Assembly (NCBI GenBank): GCA_016219165.1
Contig: JACRCB010000071.1
Location: 1 to 19,167, forward strand
Length of the DNA stretch: 19,167 bases
Reading direction: 5' to 3'
DNA from: Deltaproteobacteria bacterium
GTDB taxonomy: Bacteria > Desulfobacterota > GWC2-55-46 > DRQE01
Shown: positions 8,301 through 14,360 of the stretch, piece by piece
Layout: every line of letters starts with the position of its first letter
How positions within the stretch are numbered: the first letter of the stretch is position 1
Program-made: the position numbers and the translations under genes
The notes under the pieces: generated by a model
Database searches by the model: none
What the model was told of the DNA's origin: nothing
Seen by the model: the letters and a program-made list of their open reading frames with translations, nothing else

Positions 8301-8865
8301 TGAGGAATACAAGGAACTCGAAGGCAGGCACAACTTCCTCCTCGAACAGCAAACAGACCTTACGAAGAGTGTGGAAACGCTTCAGAACGCAATATCGAGA
8401 ATCAACAGGACAACGCGGGAACGTTTCCAGTCCACATTCGACGAGGTGAACAGGAAATTCATGGAGACCTTCCCCAGATTCTTTAACGGAGGAAGGGCGG
8501 AATTGAAGCTTGTGGGCGAGGAAGACATTCTGGAGAGCGGGATAGAGATAGTGGCCCAGCCGCCCGGGAAAAAACTCCAGATTATAAGCCTCCTTTCGGG
8601 CGGGGAAAAGGCCCTTACCGCGACAGCGCTCATATTCTCGATATTCTCCATAAAGCCCTCCCCCTTCTGCCTCCTCGATGAAGTGGACGCCCCCCTCGAT
8701 GACGCTAACGTCGACAGGTTCAACGGCTTCGTAAAGGAGATGTCCGAGATAAGCCAGTTCATCCTCATAACCCACAATAAAAGGACGATGGAGATGGCGG
8801 ATACCCTCTTCGGGATAACGATGGAAGAGCCGGGGGTAACGAAGGTTGTGGCGGTGAACCTGTAA
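5347..8865 (+). CDS. smc: Chromosome segregation ATPase SMC
   Basis: The 1172-residue product has the standard length and full architecture of bacterial SMC, which organises the chromosome with ScpA and ScpB. The N-terminal head starts MKIKKLSIHGFKSFPDRV, with Walker A GPNGCGKSN (Lys37). A long charged first coiled coil runs from about 170 to 500. The hinge domain (about 515-650) starts GVYGFVSDFIETSPGYEKAV. The second coil spans about 680-1010. The C-terminal head carries the signature LLSGGEKALTATALI (about 1083) and Walker B FCLLDEVDAPLDDANV (about 1108). The coils are strongly Glu/Lys-rich, which produces long open shadow frames on the opposite strand. The gene is intact. scpA and scpB are not adjacent. 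It follows ppdK after a 242-nt gap and precedes a Roadblock gene by 54 nt, so those two may be co-transcribed. Confidence 0.98.
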   Translation: MKIKKLSIHGFKSFPDRVQFTFPSGTSAVVGPNGCGKSNVVDAIRWVLGEQNARHLRGKLMEDLIFTGSDSRKPVGMAEVTLTLLNEEGKSPAAYANFTEIEILRRLYRSGESEYFINKVPSRLRDIVDLFTDTGIGTRAYSIIEQGQVGWLVTAKPEERRTLFEEAAGINKYRHKKEEALRKLESTRQNLLRVSDIIGEVKRQLNSLLRQAKKAERYKLLKDELREADLYLARLEWGRISEEKEELQKQLNALEDREITLSARMGEKEGEAGGLNVEYLRKEDDYKKLRERAYEAEKLIAEEERSIELVRLRGEELRKSAERLSFETEELVTRKAGLADEIEGLRTELGRLEKTLGEERARFDENESALVVLTNALKEKEALLREGETVSLQGSARLSDIRHSIQNCLREEELIRAKEAKLKGEEGELGRTLSEKKSSCAESTKVLEGILRKKAFRESEISNVGHVLDELAAERLHKEGPLEALKEELSSKRARLGALEEISADGAAVTLMEGHTTAGVYGFVSDFIETSPGYEKAVEAVLGERLNYVIVESQKQGMEAVEQLKKSGGRGGFIPVKESRALKTDDRAPEGTINLKDEITVKNGYGSIIKNLLEDVVVTDSFESAIEIWKRNGIQKTFVTTEGEMIDPRGIITGGHANGGGVLRKRKEIKELTSGIEDIEQRLYGLDEELKGMDSYTASSKALMESSRERLYKDDIERVNCEAGLKRAEEEIKELAARISSISTELLSAEKEENSVREKKLMLSGERESLEKDGEKRDELIKTLSLEVLSIKEKKEEKARLSTDVRVLLASLTERFEHLKNQLAEKQESVKEIEGKVRSKKEEIEGSGREIEAKKEEEKGHIKVLEELLLKKDALKKEETHGEEGLSSLSARIKSLEGECKALRADIEAVGEGKGELSLKLKEFVLSLGNLKEKAIERYGADISAGGGGSPPEMLLNLPLEVLNEKVKELREKIGMMGEVSLAALEEYKELEGRHNFLLEQQTDLTKSVETLQNAISRINRTTRERFQSTFDEVNRKFMETFPRFFNGGRAELKLVGEEDILESGIEIVAQPPGKKLQIISLLSGGEKALTATALIFSIFSIKPSPFCLLDEVDAPLDDANVDRFNGFVKEMSEISQFILITHNKRTMEMADTLFGITMEEPGVTKVVAVNL

Positions 8866-8919
8866 CTGCCGTTTCGAGGCCGGCGCACGCAGGCCCCGGA
8901 AAACTCTCAATTTTAGAAG

Positions 8920-9288
8920 ATGCCTTTCAAAAAAATCCTCAAAGAACTTACGGAAAAAACCGGCGCCAGCGGCGCAATCCTTCTCGACCGGGACGGCGAG
9001 GCCGTGGATTCCTTCGTAACCTCCTCGGGCCTCGAACTCAAGGCCATAGGCGCGCACAAAGGGATAATACTCAATATGCTGAAGGACGCGCAGAACCGCG
9101 CAAACGGCGGAGGCGAGGTTTGTTCAATAGGCATAACGACCAAAAACGCAAGGCTTGCCATATCGGCCATGAAAGACGGCTACTATCTCGTGGTTACGCT
9201 TGAGAGGGAAAACGGAAACGGCTCTTTCGGGAAGGTCTTCCTTGAGGCTAAAAAGGCGATAGGGGCAATCGAGAGAGAGATGGGGTAA
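8920..9288 (+). CDS. Roadblock/LC7 domain protein (MglB-like regulator of small GTPases, putative)
   Basis: The 122-residue protein is a single Roadblock/LC7 fold. An N-terminal helix (FKKILKELTEKTGASGAILLD) leads into a strand with the typical ILLDRDGEAV turn. The middle carries the helix GAHKGIILNMLKDAQNRANG and strands CSIGITTKNARLAISAMK and YYLVVTLER, followed by a C-terminal helix (LEAKKAIGAIEREMG). In bacteria such proteins often act as GAPs or scaffolds for Ras-like MglA GTPases in polarity, motility or cell organisation. No GTPase gene lies next to it here, so its partner is unknown. It lies 54 nt after smc in the same direction and may share its transcript. The start at 8920 has only a weak AGAAG upstream. 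Confidence 0.8.
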   Translation: MPFKKILKELTEKTGASGAILLDRDGEAVDSFVTSSGLELKAIGAHKGIILNMLKDAQNRANGGGEVCSIGITTKNARLAISAMKDGYYLVVTLERENGNGSFGKVFLEAKKAIGAIEREMG

Positions 9289-9301
9289 GGCCCCCGCGCG
9301 C

Positions 9302-9367
9302 CCAGCACCACTTTTGACAGGATTTCCTCTATAACATTCAAAGCCAACGTGTCAAAAGTGGTGCTGG
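9302..9367. repeat. Perfect 18-bp inverted repeat with a 30-nt spacer
   Basis: CCAGCACCACTTTTGACA (9302-9319) and its exact reverse complement (9350-9367) flank a 30-nt AT-rich spacer. It sits between the convergent 3' ends of the Roadblock gene and the TSUP gene. The arms are long and there is no T run after either one. It could be a bidirectional transcription barrier or the remnant of a small MITE-like element. Confidence 0.85.
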
Positions 9368-9383
9368 ACACGCCCACACCCCC

Positions 9384-9746
9384 TCACTTCCCGAACATCA
9401 TCCTGACCGCGACCAAAAGCAAGAATCCCCCGAAGAGCCTCTTTAAGAGCAAGTCCGGTACCGGCTGTATCATCTGCGCCCCCATAAGGCCTCCGAAGAA
9501 AAAACCGAGGCATATAAGAGGTGTGGCATGGAGGTCCACATAACCGTTGGTATAGTATCTCCATGCCGCAAGAAGCCCTATGGGAGGGACCATTATGGCA
9601 AGGGTCGTCCCCTGGGCCGAGTGCTGGGAAAAACCGAATATATAGACGAGGGCCGGGATTAATATGACCCCTCCTCCGAGGCCGAAGATTCCGCCGAATA
9701 TGCCCGCTACAAGGCCGAGGGCAAGGAATTCAATTACGATAAGCAT
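9384..9746 (-). CDS. TSUP family (TauE/SafE-like) membrane permease, single-domain form
   Basis: The 120-residue hydrophobic protein has about four membrane segments. It begins with IEFLALGLVAGIFGGIFGLGGGVILIPALVYIFGF, whose glycine-rich G-x3-G-x2-GGG pattern is typical of the TauE/SafE (formerly DUF81) family of sulfite, sulfonate and other anion exporters. It is half the size of two-repeat members, so it probably dimerises; the substrate cannot be told. The start at 9746 is supported by AAGGAGG 5 nt upstream. The frame is open upstream to 9986, but that extension reads as arginine- and cysteine-rich, non-membrane sequence and overlaps a promoter, so I exclude it. The stop is TGA. The gene converges on the Roadblock gene and diverges from aroD. 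Confidence 0.82.
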   Translation of the reverse strand: MLIVIEFLALGLVAGIFGGIFGLGGGVILIPALVYIFGFSQHSAQGTTLAIMVPPIGLLAAWRYYTNGYVDLHATPLICLGFFFGGLMGAQMIQPVPDLLLKRLFGGFLLLVAVRMMFGK

Positions 9747-9759
9747 GGCCGCCTCCTTT

Positions 9760-9918
9760 GTTATCGTGTGGGGTCTAAACCGGGTGTATACCATATGATG
9801 CGCGCTGCCGGCAAGAAAGAGCGAACATCTCTCCACGGAACACCCGTGCCGGCTGCCGAAGCCGCTCCAGCCGGGGACATTCGCCCGCCCGGCCTCCCGT
9901 GCGGGTAGGTGCCAGCAT
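9760..9918 (-). promoter_or_regulatory. GC-rich structured leader of the TSUP gene (unassigned)
   Basis: Between a good minus-strand promoter and the TSUP start lies about 170 nt of untranslated sequence. It is much richer in GC than the promoter region and contains several inverted repeats, including CCGGCTG/CAGCCGG and CACGG/CCGTG. I compared it by eye with cobalamin, SAM, fluoride and molybdenum-cofactor riboswitch motifs and found no convincing match. It may be an unclassified regulatory leader or simply an untranslated GC-rich spacer. Confidence 0.35.
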
Positions 9919-9925
9919 CCTGCAT

Positions 9926-9953
9926 ATTTTAGCAAAAATAAAGAAGTTTTCAA
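9926..9953 (-). promoter_or_regulatory. Candidate TSUP gene promoter
   Basis: On the minus strand TTGAAA (9953-9948) is followed after 16 nt by TAAAAT (9931-9926). The -35 matches 4 of 6 and the -10 matches 5 of 6 bases of the sigma-70 consensus. Initiation would fall near 9918, leaving a leader of about 170 nt before the TSUP ATG. Confidence 0.5.
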
Positions 9954-9974
9954 CCTTTCCAAAGGGTATTTTTC

Positions 9975-10003
9975 TTGACTTTTCACGGATATTTCAGTAT
10001 TGA
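9975..10003 (+). promoter_or_regulatory. Candidate promoter of the aroD-gapA-pgk-tpiA cluster
   Basis: TTGACT (9975-9980, 5 of 6) is followed after 17 nt by TATTGA (9998-10003, weak). An alternative -10 is GATATA at 10002-10007 with longer spacing. It lies about 50 nt before the aroD ATG and back to back with the TSUP promoter. The -35 is good and the -10 is uncertain. Confidence 0.4.
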
Positions 10004-10051
10004 TATATTTGCTGCGGATTGAATTGCGGTTGGGAGCCGCACCCGGAACCG

Positions 10052-10747
10052 ATGAAAATAGGCTCTATCGAACTTAACAGAACTCCCGCGGTCGCCGGTG
10101 TAATAACCGGCCCCGTTACCAGAAAGATTCTTGCAAGGGCGAAAAGGGAAGGGGCGGACTTAATCGAACTCAGGCTCGATACCCTGAAGGATAGAGACCC
10201 CGGGAAACTAAAGGAAGCGCTGGGGAAGAGGCCGCGGGGGGTGCCAATCCTCCTCACGATAAGGGATAAAAAAGAGGGGGGGAGGTTCCACTTAAGCGAC
10301 GGCGAAAGGATGAGCCTCTTTACCGAACTTATTCCTTCTGTGGACGCCGTTGACATCGAACTGAGTTCAAAGAAAATCCTCGCAGATGCCTTCAAGGCCG
10401 CCCGCAGGTCCGGAAAAACCGTTATAGTCTCTTACCACAATTTCAAAACCACGCCGGGAAAAAAGAGGCTTGCCGGAATAATAAGGGATGCCCGAGGAAA
10501 AGGGGCCGACATCGTCAAGGTCGCAACCCTCGCAAAGAATAAAGGCGACCTGCTAAGACTCTTAAACATACTCGCCGGCAACAAGAACATGATAGTCGTA
10601 GCCATGGGAAGATACGGAAGGGTTTCGAGGGTTATCCTCCCTTTCCTCGGCTCGCTAATCACCTACGGGGCGCTTACGGAAAAGACCGCGCCAGGGCAAT
10701 TCGGGCTTAAAGAACTCAAAAATATTTTTTCCGAACTCGGCGTCTGA
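10052..10747 (+). CDS. aroD: Type I 3-dehydroquinate dehydratase
   Basis: This 231-residue enzyme converts 3-dehydroquinate to 3-dehydroshikimate, the third step of aromatic amino acid synthesis. It is the type I, Schiff-base form: it has the substrate-binding ADLIELRLDTL segment, His129 in VSYHNFKTTPG, the Schiff-base Lys156 in DIVKVATLAK, and the C-terminal MGRYGRVSRVILPFLGSLITYG and APGQFGL elements that close over the substrate. ATG at 10052 fits the family start (MKIGSIELNRTPAVAG). A TTG at 10019 would add 11 unrelated residues. The ribosome binding site is weak (GGAA). It is followed by gapA after 29 nt, so it probably heads the glycolytic cluster, away from other aro genes. Confidence 0.93.
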   Translation: MKIGSIELNRTPAVAGVITGPVTRKILARAKREGADLIELRLDTLKDRDPGKLKEALGKRPRGVPILLTIRDKKEGGRFHLSDGERMSLFTELIPSVDAVDIELSSKKILADAFKAARRSGKTVIVSYHNFKTTPGKKRLAGIIRDARGKGADIVKVATLAKNKGDLLRLLNILAGNKNMIVVAMGRYGRVSRVILPFLGSLITYGALTEKTAPGQFGLKELKNIFSELGV

Positions 10748-10776
10748 AAAATACAAAAAACATCGCGGAGGCATTG

Positions 10777-11781
10777 ATGTCTGTAAGGGTCGCAATCAAC
10801 GGATTCGGCAGGATAGGAAGGAACGTATTGCGGTGCGCGCTGAAAGAAAAAAAAATCGAGATCGTCGCGGTAAACGACACAACCGACGCGCCAACACTCG
10901 CGCACCTTTTGAAATACGATTCTATATACGGACGTATTGACGCGGAGGTCAAGGCCGAAGGCTCCTCAATCGCCGTCGACGGCCGCAATATCAGGGTGAC
11001 GGCGGAGAAAGACCCCTCGAAACTGCCGTGGAAGGACATGGGGGTTGACATAGTTCTGGAAAGCACCGGGCTCTTTACAAACCGCGAGAAGGCCGGACTG
11101 CATATAGAGGCAGGCGCAAAGAAGGTCGTAATATCCGCGCCCGCGCAAGGGGAGGACATAACAGTCTGCATGGGGGTTAACAATACCCGCTACGACCCCA
11201 AAAAACACAATATAGTCTCCAATGCATCCTGCACCACGAACTGCCTCGCCCCGGTTGCAAAGGTCATCCACGAAAACTTCGGCATAAAAAAGGGCCTCAT
11301 GACGACCGTCCATGCCTATACGAACGACCAGAAGATACTCGACCTCCCTCATAAGGACCTGAGGAGGGCGAGGGCCGCGGCCTTATCCATGATACCCACT
11401 TCCACGGGCGCGGCAAAGGCGATAGGATTGGTCCTGCCGGAACTCAAGGGGAGGCTCGACGGGCTTGCGGTAAGGGTGCCGGTGGCCGCGGTTTCGCTCG
11501 TCGACCTCGTTGTGGAACTCGAAAAGAAGGCGGGAAGAGAGGAGATAAACGCGGCGGTAAAGAAGGCCGCCGAGCGAGACCTCTTGGGCATACTCGAATA
11601 CTCCGACGAGGAGTGCGTCTCGATAGACTTTAAGGGGAACCCCCATTCCGCCATCTTCGATTCCCTCTCCACAAAAACGGCGGACGACATGGTAAAGGTT
11701 TTAAGTTGGTACGATAACGAATGGGGTTTCTCGTGCAGGGTGCGGGACCTTATGCTCTATATGGCGGAAAAGGGCATTTGA
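10777..11781 (+). CDS. gapA: Glyceraldehyde-3-phosphate dehydrogenase (NAD-type)
   Basis: GAPDH converts glyceraldehyde-3-phosphate, NAD+ and Pi to 1,3-bisphosphoglycerate, and can also run in the gluconeogenic direction. The 334-residue protein has the Rossmann start VAINGFGRIGRN and an Asp in VAVNDTTDAPTLAHLLKYDS, which suggests NAD preference. The active site is Cys152 in NASCTTNC with His179 in TTVHAYTNDQ. PTSTGAAKAIGLVLPEL, LDGLAVRVPV and the C-terminal WYDNEWGFSCRV are all present. ATG at 10777 is 5 nt after GGAGG; the TTG at 10774 is too close. It is intact and ends in TGA. pgk follows after 116 nt containing a hairpin. Confidence 0.97.
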   Translation: MSVRVAINGFGRIGRNVLRCALKEKKIEIVAVNDTTDAPTLAHLLKYDSIYGRIDAEVKAEGSSIAVDGRNIRVTAEKDPSKLPWKDMGVDIVLESTGLFTNREKAGLHIEAGAKKVVISAPAQGEDITVCMGVNNTRYDPKKHNIVSNASCTTNCLAPVAKVIHENFGIKKGLMTTVHAYTNDQKILDLPHKDLRRARAAALSMIPTSTGAAKAIGLVLPELKGRLDGLAVRVPVAAVSLVDLVVELEKKAGREEINAAVKKAAERDLLGILEYSDEECVSIDFKGNPHSAIFDSLSTKTADDMVKVLSWYDNEWGFSCRVRDLMLYMAEKGI

Positions 11782-11823
11782 GCCGCCCGGAAAAGACAGC
11801 GCCCGCAAGACCCTGTGCATCTA

Positions 11824-11856
11824 AAAGTTTCTCAAGGGAGTCCTGAGGGAAACTTT
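11824..11856 (+). promoter_or_regulatory. Hairpin in the gapA-pgk interval
   Basis: AAAGTTTC (11824-11831) and GAAACTTT (11849-11856) form a perfect 8-bp stem, with three further possible pairs (TCA/TGA) past a small bulge. No T run follows, so it is more likely an RNA processing or stability element than a terminator. The rest of this interval (11782-11881) shows no clear promoter. Confidence 0.45.
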
Positions 11857-11897
11857 CCACGAATGGTTCCCATTATGGTATCGGGAGGTTTCAGAGA

Positions 11898-13109
11898 TTG
11901 ATTGAGAGAGTCACATCCATAGACGACCTGGATATAAAGGGCAAGAGTGTCCTTATAAGGGTGGATTTCAACGTTCCCCTCGACGACAAGGGGAATATTA
12001 CCGACGACACGCGAATCCGCAGCGTCCTGCCCACGATAAACTACGCCCTCGATGAGAATGCAAAGATAATACTCGCATCCCATCTCGGGCGGCCGACGGG
12101 TAAAAATGATACCGGCCTCTCCCTTGCCCCGGTTGCAAAGAGGCTTTCGAGATTGCTGGAAAAAGAGGTAAGGCTCGCGCCGGATTGCATAGGCACGGAG
12201 GTAAGAAAGATGGTCTCCGAGATGAACCCCGGCGACATAGTTCTCCTTGAAAACCTGAGGTTCCACCGCGGGGAGGAGAAAAACGACGATGGGTTCGGAA
12301 GGAAACTTGCCGAACTTGCGGACGTATACATAAACGACGCCTTTGCAACCGCCCACCGTCAGCATGCATCCACCGTCGCCGTAACGAACTATGTCAATAC
12401 GGTGGGCGCGGGGTTCCTTATGAAAAAGGAACTCACCTATTTCTCGAGGGCCTTTGAAAACCCCGTAAGGCCCCTTGTCGCCATCATAGGAGGCAAAAAG
12501 GTGTCCGACAAGATAGAGGTCCTTACCATCCTCTGCGAAAAGGCGGATAAACTCATAATAGGCGGCGGTATGGCGCTTACATTCTTCGACGCGCTCGGCT
12601 ACGAGGTGGGAAAGTCCTTCAGCGAAAAAACGGTCCTCACGAAGGCGAAGGAGGTTCTGCTGAAGGCGAGGAAAAAGGGGATAAAACTCTATCTGCCGGT
12701 CGACTTTGTGGTTGCCGACAGATTCAGCCCCTCCGCCGAGACAAAGGTCGTCCCCTATCAGGAGATACCCAAGGACTGGATGGCCCTCGACATAGGCCCG
12801 GCGACCGTAACGCTTTTCTCCGAAGCCATCCAGAGCGCAAAGACGATACTGTGGAACGGCCCGATGGGGGTATTCGAGATGGACGCCTTCAGCCGCGGCA
12901 CGTTCGCGATGGTGAGAAATGTGGCCGACTCATACGCCCTGACCATAGTGGGCGGCGGGGATACCGACGTCGCGGTGCACCGGGCGGGCGAGTTCGCAAA
13001 GATGAGTTACATATCGACGGGGGGCGGGGCGTTCCTCGATTTAATCAAGGGTAACGACCTTCCCGGAATAACCGCGCTCAAGAGAAAAATAAAGAAGGCC
13101 GCATCATAA
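11898..13109 (+). CDS. pgk: Phosphoglycerate kinase
   Basis: PGK transfers phosphate between 1,3-bisphosphoglycerate and ADP, directly after GAPDH in glycolysis. The 403-residue product has the full family length and motifs: SVLIRVDFNVPLDDKGNITDDTRI near the N-terminus, LASHLGRPTG, DIVLLENLRFHRGEEKND, AFATAHRQHASTVAV, VAIIGGKKVSDKIEVL, ILWNGPMGVFEMDAFSRGT, and the nucleotide-binding IVGGGDTDVAVHRAG followed by STGGGAFLDLI. No ATG or GTG is available at the right place. The start is a TTG at 11898, 9 nt after GGGAGG (11883-11888). The stop is TAA, and tpiA begins 14 nt later, so these two are clearly co-transcribed. Confidence 0.97.
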   Translation: MIERVTSIDDLDIKGKSVLIRVDFNVPLDDKGNITDDTRIRSVLPTINYALDENAKIILASHLGRPTGKNDTGLSLAPVAKRLSRLLEKEVRLAPDCIGTEVRKMVSEMNPGDIVLLENLRFHRGEEKNDDGFGRKLAELADVYINDAFATAHRQHASTVAVTNYVNTVGAGFLMKKELTYFSRAFENPVRPLVAIIGGKKVSDKIEVLTILCEKADKLIIGGGMALTFFDALGYEVGKSFSEKTVLTKAKEVLLKARKKGIKLYLPVDFVVADRFSPSAETKVVPYQEIPKDWMALDIGPATVTLFSEAIQSAKTILWNGPMGVFEMDAFSRGTFAMVRNVADSYALTIVGGGDTDVAVHRAGEFAKMSYISTGGGAFLDLIKGNDLPGITALKRKIKKAAS

Positions 13110-13123
13110 AAAGGAGGCCGTGC

Positions 13124-13894
13124 TTGCTCAGACCTCTTATCGCCGGAAACTGGAAAATGAACACGACCATCAGCCAGGGGGTTGAACTGGTGATGAGGCT
13201 GAGGGAGCTTACGCGGGGGGCGGAGGATATCGATATTGTAATCGCCCCTCCTTATACCTCGATATACCATCTCAGGTTTCTCCTTGCCGGCTCCCCCATT
13301 AAACTTGCCGCGCAGAACCTCTACATTGAAAAAAACGGCGCATACACGGGCGAGGTCTCCGCGGAGATGCTCAGGGACGTAGGGTGCGAATACGCGATAA
13401 TAGGACATTCCGAGAGGAGACGGTACTTTAACGAAACCGATGAAACGGTGAATAAAAAAATATTTGCCTCCTTAAGGGCGAACTTGAAGCCCGTTGTCTG
13501 CGTCGGGGAGACCCTTGATGAGAGAAAAGACAATAAAACGCTCGGTGTGGTAAAAAGGCAGATAAAGGGCGCGCTCAAGGGGCTCGGCCCCGGGATGGTC
13601 AAGGACCTTGTCCTGGCCTACGAACCAGTCTGGGCGATAGGAACGGGCATAAACGCAACCCCGGAGCAGGCGGAGGAGGTGCATAACCGGCTGAGGGACC
13701 TCCTCTGCGAAGAATACGGGATGGTCGCAAACGACCTCCGCATCATATACGGCGGCTCTGTCAAGCCCGAGAACATCGATGAATTAATGGCGCAGCCGAA
13801 TATCGACGGCGCGCTTGTCGGGGGGGCGAGCCTTAATGCCGATGATTTTGCAAGGATAGCGAGGTTCAAAAAATCCCCGAAGGGCAGGTCCTGA
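13124..13894 (+). CDS. tpiA: Triosephosphate isomerase
   Basis: TIM interconverts dihydroxyacetone phosphate and glyceraldehyde-3-phosphate. The 256-residue protein carries Lys11 in AGNWKMN, the electrophile His95 in IIGHSERRRYF, the catalytic Glu167 in LAYEPVWAIGTG, the phosphate-gripping YGGSVKPEN, and GALVGGASL near the end. The start is TTG at 13124 with a strong AAGGAGG (13111-13117) 6 nt upstream. The GTG at 13120 is in another frame. It is the last gene of the aroD-gapA-pgk-tpiA run. secG, which often follows tpiA, is absent; a repeat-rich interval follows instead. Confidence 0.97.
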   Translation: MLRPLIAGNWKMNTTISQGVELVMRLRELTRGAEDIDIVIAPPYTSIYHLRFLLAGSPIKLAAQNLYIEKNGAYTGEVSAEMLRDVGCEYAIIGHSERRRYFNETDETVNKKIFASLRANLKPVVCVGETLDERKDNKTLGVVKRQIKGALKGLGPGMVKDLVLAYEPVWAIGTGINATPEQAEEVHNRLRDLLCEEYGMVANDLRIIYGGSVKPENIDELMAQPNIDGALVGGASLNADDFARIARFKKSPKGRS

Positions 13895-13929
13895 CGATAC
13901 AATTTCCACCGTATGCATGCAGGAATGTT

Positions 13930-14084
13930 GGGGCTGTTGAAAAGCCGTAAAATAGCGTAGCCCTGAAACAAGTTCAGGGCAGGCTCTGTCATGCTGAACT
14001 CGTTTCAGCATCCAATAAAATCAAAGTGCTATGAGACCCTGAAACAAGTTCAGGGTGACAAAACAGGGCTTTTTCAATGACCCC
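13930..14084. repeat. Nested palindromic REP/MITE-like element after tpiA
   Basis: Two identical copies of the palindrome CCCTGAAACAAGTTCAGGG lie at 13961-13979 and 14037-14055. Between them at 13991-14011 is a related palindrome with arms ATGCTGAA and TTCAGCAT around CTCGT. The whole set is bracketed by imperfect inverted repeats containing TTGAAAAGCC (13930-13946) and GGCTTTTTCAA (14067-14084). It looks like a small non-autonomous repeat that can fold into several hairpins, placed at the convergent end of tpiA and the YHS-like gene. It may also serve as a transcription terminator. Confidence 0.7.
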
Positions 14085-14102
14085 GGTTATACCCTAACCC
14101 CG

Positions 14103-14360
14103 TCAACCCTTCAACTCCTTCCACTTCTCCCTGCAGTTTTCACTGCAAAAGAAATGGGTATTTTCTCCTTCCCCGATTTTCAGCGCGAAATCCCTCGGCA
14201 CATAGGTCCGGCAGACCTCGTCGAATACCGTCTCTTCCTTTTCCCCGCCTCCGCCTTTGAAGGTTTTCTCCCCGTGGCGCGGCTTTTCTTCCGGGGCGCG
14301 GCGTTTACTGATGAAACGGTAGACGAGGTAGGCGGCTATGAGCAACAGTATTATCCTCAT
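14103..14360 (-). CDS. Small membrane-anchored YHS/TRASH-like protein
   Basis: The 85-residue protein has an N-terminal membrane anchor (about residues 3-17) followed by a basic stretch, a Gly/Lys/Glu-rich linker (about 20-45) and a small Cys domain. That domain reads DEVCRTYVPRDFAL followed by FFCSENCREKW, with Cys50, Cys72 and Cys76. The spacing and the FCS-x2-C ending resemble YHS/TRASH metal-binding domains (compare the usual DPVCGTYVP form). An Arg replaces the usual Gly after the first Cys. Its start overlaps the folK stop by 4 nt (ATGA), so it is translationally coupled to folK. Metal binding is inferred and the role is unknown. Confidence 0.75.
   Translation of the reverse strand: MRIILLLIAAYLVYRFISKRRAPEEKPRHGEKTFKGGGGEKEETVFDEVCRTYVPRDFALKIGEGENTHFFCSENCREKWKELKG

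Noticed and set aside
7479..8333. Long Ser-rich minus-strand ORF opposite smc
   Set aside because: It is the mirror of the Glu/Lys-rich smc coiled coil; the low-complexity Ser/Phe composition is a codon shadow.
9760..9918. Cobalamin, SAM, fluoride or molybdenum-cofactor riboswitch
   Set aside because: None of the conserved core motifs of these classes could be recognised by eye; kept only as an unassigned leader.
9747..9986. N-terminal extension of the TSUP protein to 9986
   Set aside because: It reads as Arg/Cys-rich non-membrane sequence, lacks a ribosome binding site and overlaps a promoter, while ATG at 9746 has AAGGAGG.
11832..12369. Minus-strand ORFs opposite pgk
   Set aside because: pgk is conserved across the same bases and the antisense products resemble no protein family.
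13961..14055. CRISPR-like array from the repeated palindromes
   Set aside because: Only two identical repeats, palindromic throughout, with a third related palindrome in the spacer and no cas genes.
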